64,000 bases of DNA from NCBI RefSeq assembly GCF_022965805.1, contig NW_027331385.1, positions 62,001 to 126,000 on the forward strand, written 5' to 3'. Under the pieces are notes generated by a model. It was given only the letters and a program-made list of their open reading frames with translations. It was not told the origin of the DNA and did not search any database. A program made the position numbers and the translations under genes. This DNA comes from Primulina eburnea (Eukaryota > Streptophyta > Magnoliopsida > Lamiales > Gesneriaceae). Positions 63,620-64,000 of the stretch are shown one piece after another. Each line of letters begins with the position of its first letter. Within the stretch, counting starts at the first letter, position 1.

Positions 63620-63886
63620 TTCGGACGCTCCGAACCACTTCGTACGATCCGATCCGGTAAACTTCGGACGGTCCGAACCCTGATCGGACGATCCGAACCT
63701 TGCATGACTTCCACGAGTACAGCCACCTGTCTCGGACGATCCGAACCCCGATCGGACGATCCGAACTCTTCCACGTGTCCAGAACCCTTCCACGTGTCCA
63801 GCCACCTGTCTCGGACGGTCCGAACCCACTTCGGATGATCCGAACCCTCTTCGGATGATCCGAACCTGGTTCGGTCCTTCCGATCC
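63620..63886. repeat. TTCGGA...TCCGAA palindrome cluster in F U3
   Basis: About ten palindromes such as TTCGGACGCTCCGAA and CGGACGATCCGAA, interleaved with CCACGTGTCC G-box stretches near 63771 and 63790. Confidence 0.8.
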
Positions 63887-63943
63887 CACCGAAAAATATA
63901 ATTAATCCAATAATTAACTCAAATTAGGTATCGGGATACTACA

Positions 63944-63960
63944 TTCTCCCCCCTTAAAAA
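63944..63960 (-). other. Polypurine tract of element F
   Basis: On minus, a purine run with six consecutive G ending directly at the LTR edge. Confidence 0.8.
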
Positions 63961-63978
63961 GATTTCGTCCTCGAAATC
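63961..63978 (-). other. Conserved stem-loop upstream of F polypurine tract
   Basis: Minus reads GATTTCG-AGGA-CGAAATC, identical to element B. Confidence 0.7.
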
Positions 63979-64000
63979 AGGTTTATAGGATGAACAAAAC

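Larger units (their letters stand above)
62582..63943 (-). repeat. Element F 3' LTR
   Basis: 1362 bp. The left two thirds resemble the B LTR and the right part, with paired TTCGGA palindromes and G-boxes, resembles C. It could be intermediate between the two subfamilies or a recombinant of them. Confidence 0.88.
62582..64000 (-). mobile_element. Element F, B/C-related LTR retrotransposon, cut by window end
   Basis: It begins TGTAGTGACC after CTGGC (62577-62581, likely target duplication), inside element E. A 1362-bp LTR ends at 63943 with GATACTACA, followed by a polypurine tract and the conserved stem-loop, so the element continues beyond the window on the minus strand with this as its 3' LTR. 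Whether its gag-pol is intact is not visible. Confidence 0.9.

Overview
This window is repetitive nuclear DNA from a flowering plant, probably a eudicot and probably pericentromeric or centromeric heterochromatin. I see no single-copy host gene. The evidence for a plant is a set of Ty3/gypsy chromovirus retrotransposons of Tekay type: gag with a double zinc knuckle, then PR-RT-RNase H-IN and a C-terminal chromodomain-like tail, with initiator-Met primer sites. The species cannot be named from the sequence alone.

The background is a tandem satellite of about 364 bp. It totals about 34.3 kb (roughly 94 monomer equivalents) and is split by insertions into six blocks: 1-4554, 6356-7117, 14692-19454, 27944-29087, 30273-36644 and 44487-61156. 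Every monomer is a piece of a Ty3/gypsy integrase catalytic core. It runs from just before the first catalytic Asp to just after the catalytic Glu. The middle catalytic Asp reads Gly (SGRD instead of SDRD), so the encoded domain should be inactive. Since 364 = 3x121+1, each monomer is shifted one frame from the one before. A few 363-bp monomers cancel the shift and create in-frame two- and three-domain ORFs. Diagnostic variants show higher-order organisation with periods of 5, 6, 12 and 18 monomers.

Into this array inserted: family A (a plus-strand solo LTR at 4555-6355 and a full but broken element at 19455-27943, sharing the same insertion point and TSD, so one insertion later duplicated with the satellite); family B (full, intact, minus strand, 7118-14691); family C (solo LTR, minus, 29088-30272); family D (full, intact, minus, 36645-44486); E (a probable copia-type LTR from 61157, cut short); and F (a B/C-related minus-strand element inserted into E at 62582 and running off the window). 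LTR differences counted by eye (A at least 12, D at least 4, B 1) suggest A is oldest and B youngest.

Two features recur across LTR families of different sequence. First, each U3-side region carries a cluster of short palindromic or GC-rich motifs, next to the TATA box where one is visible. Second, a 7-bp stem with an AGGA loop lies just upstream of the polypurine tract in A, B, D and F, and its arms covary between families. One monomer (about 18060-18131) carries four extra bases, each of which equals both alleles of a site that varies between monomers. This looks like a consensus or assembly artefact and warns that array copy number may not be exact.
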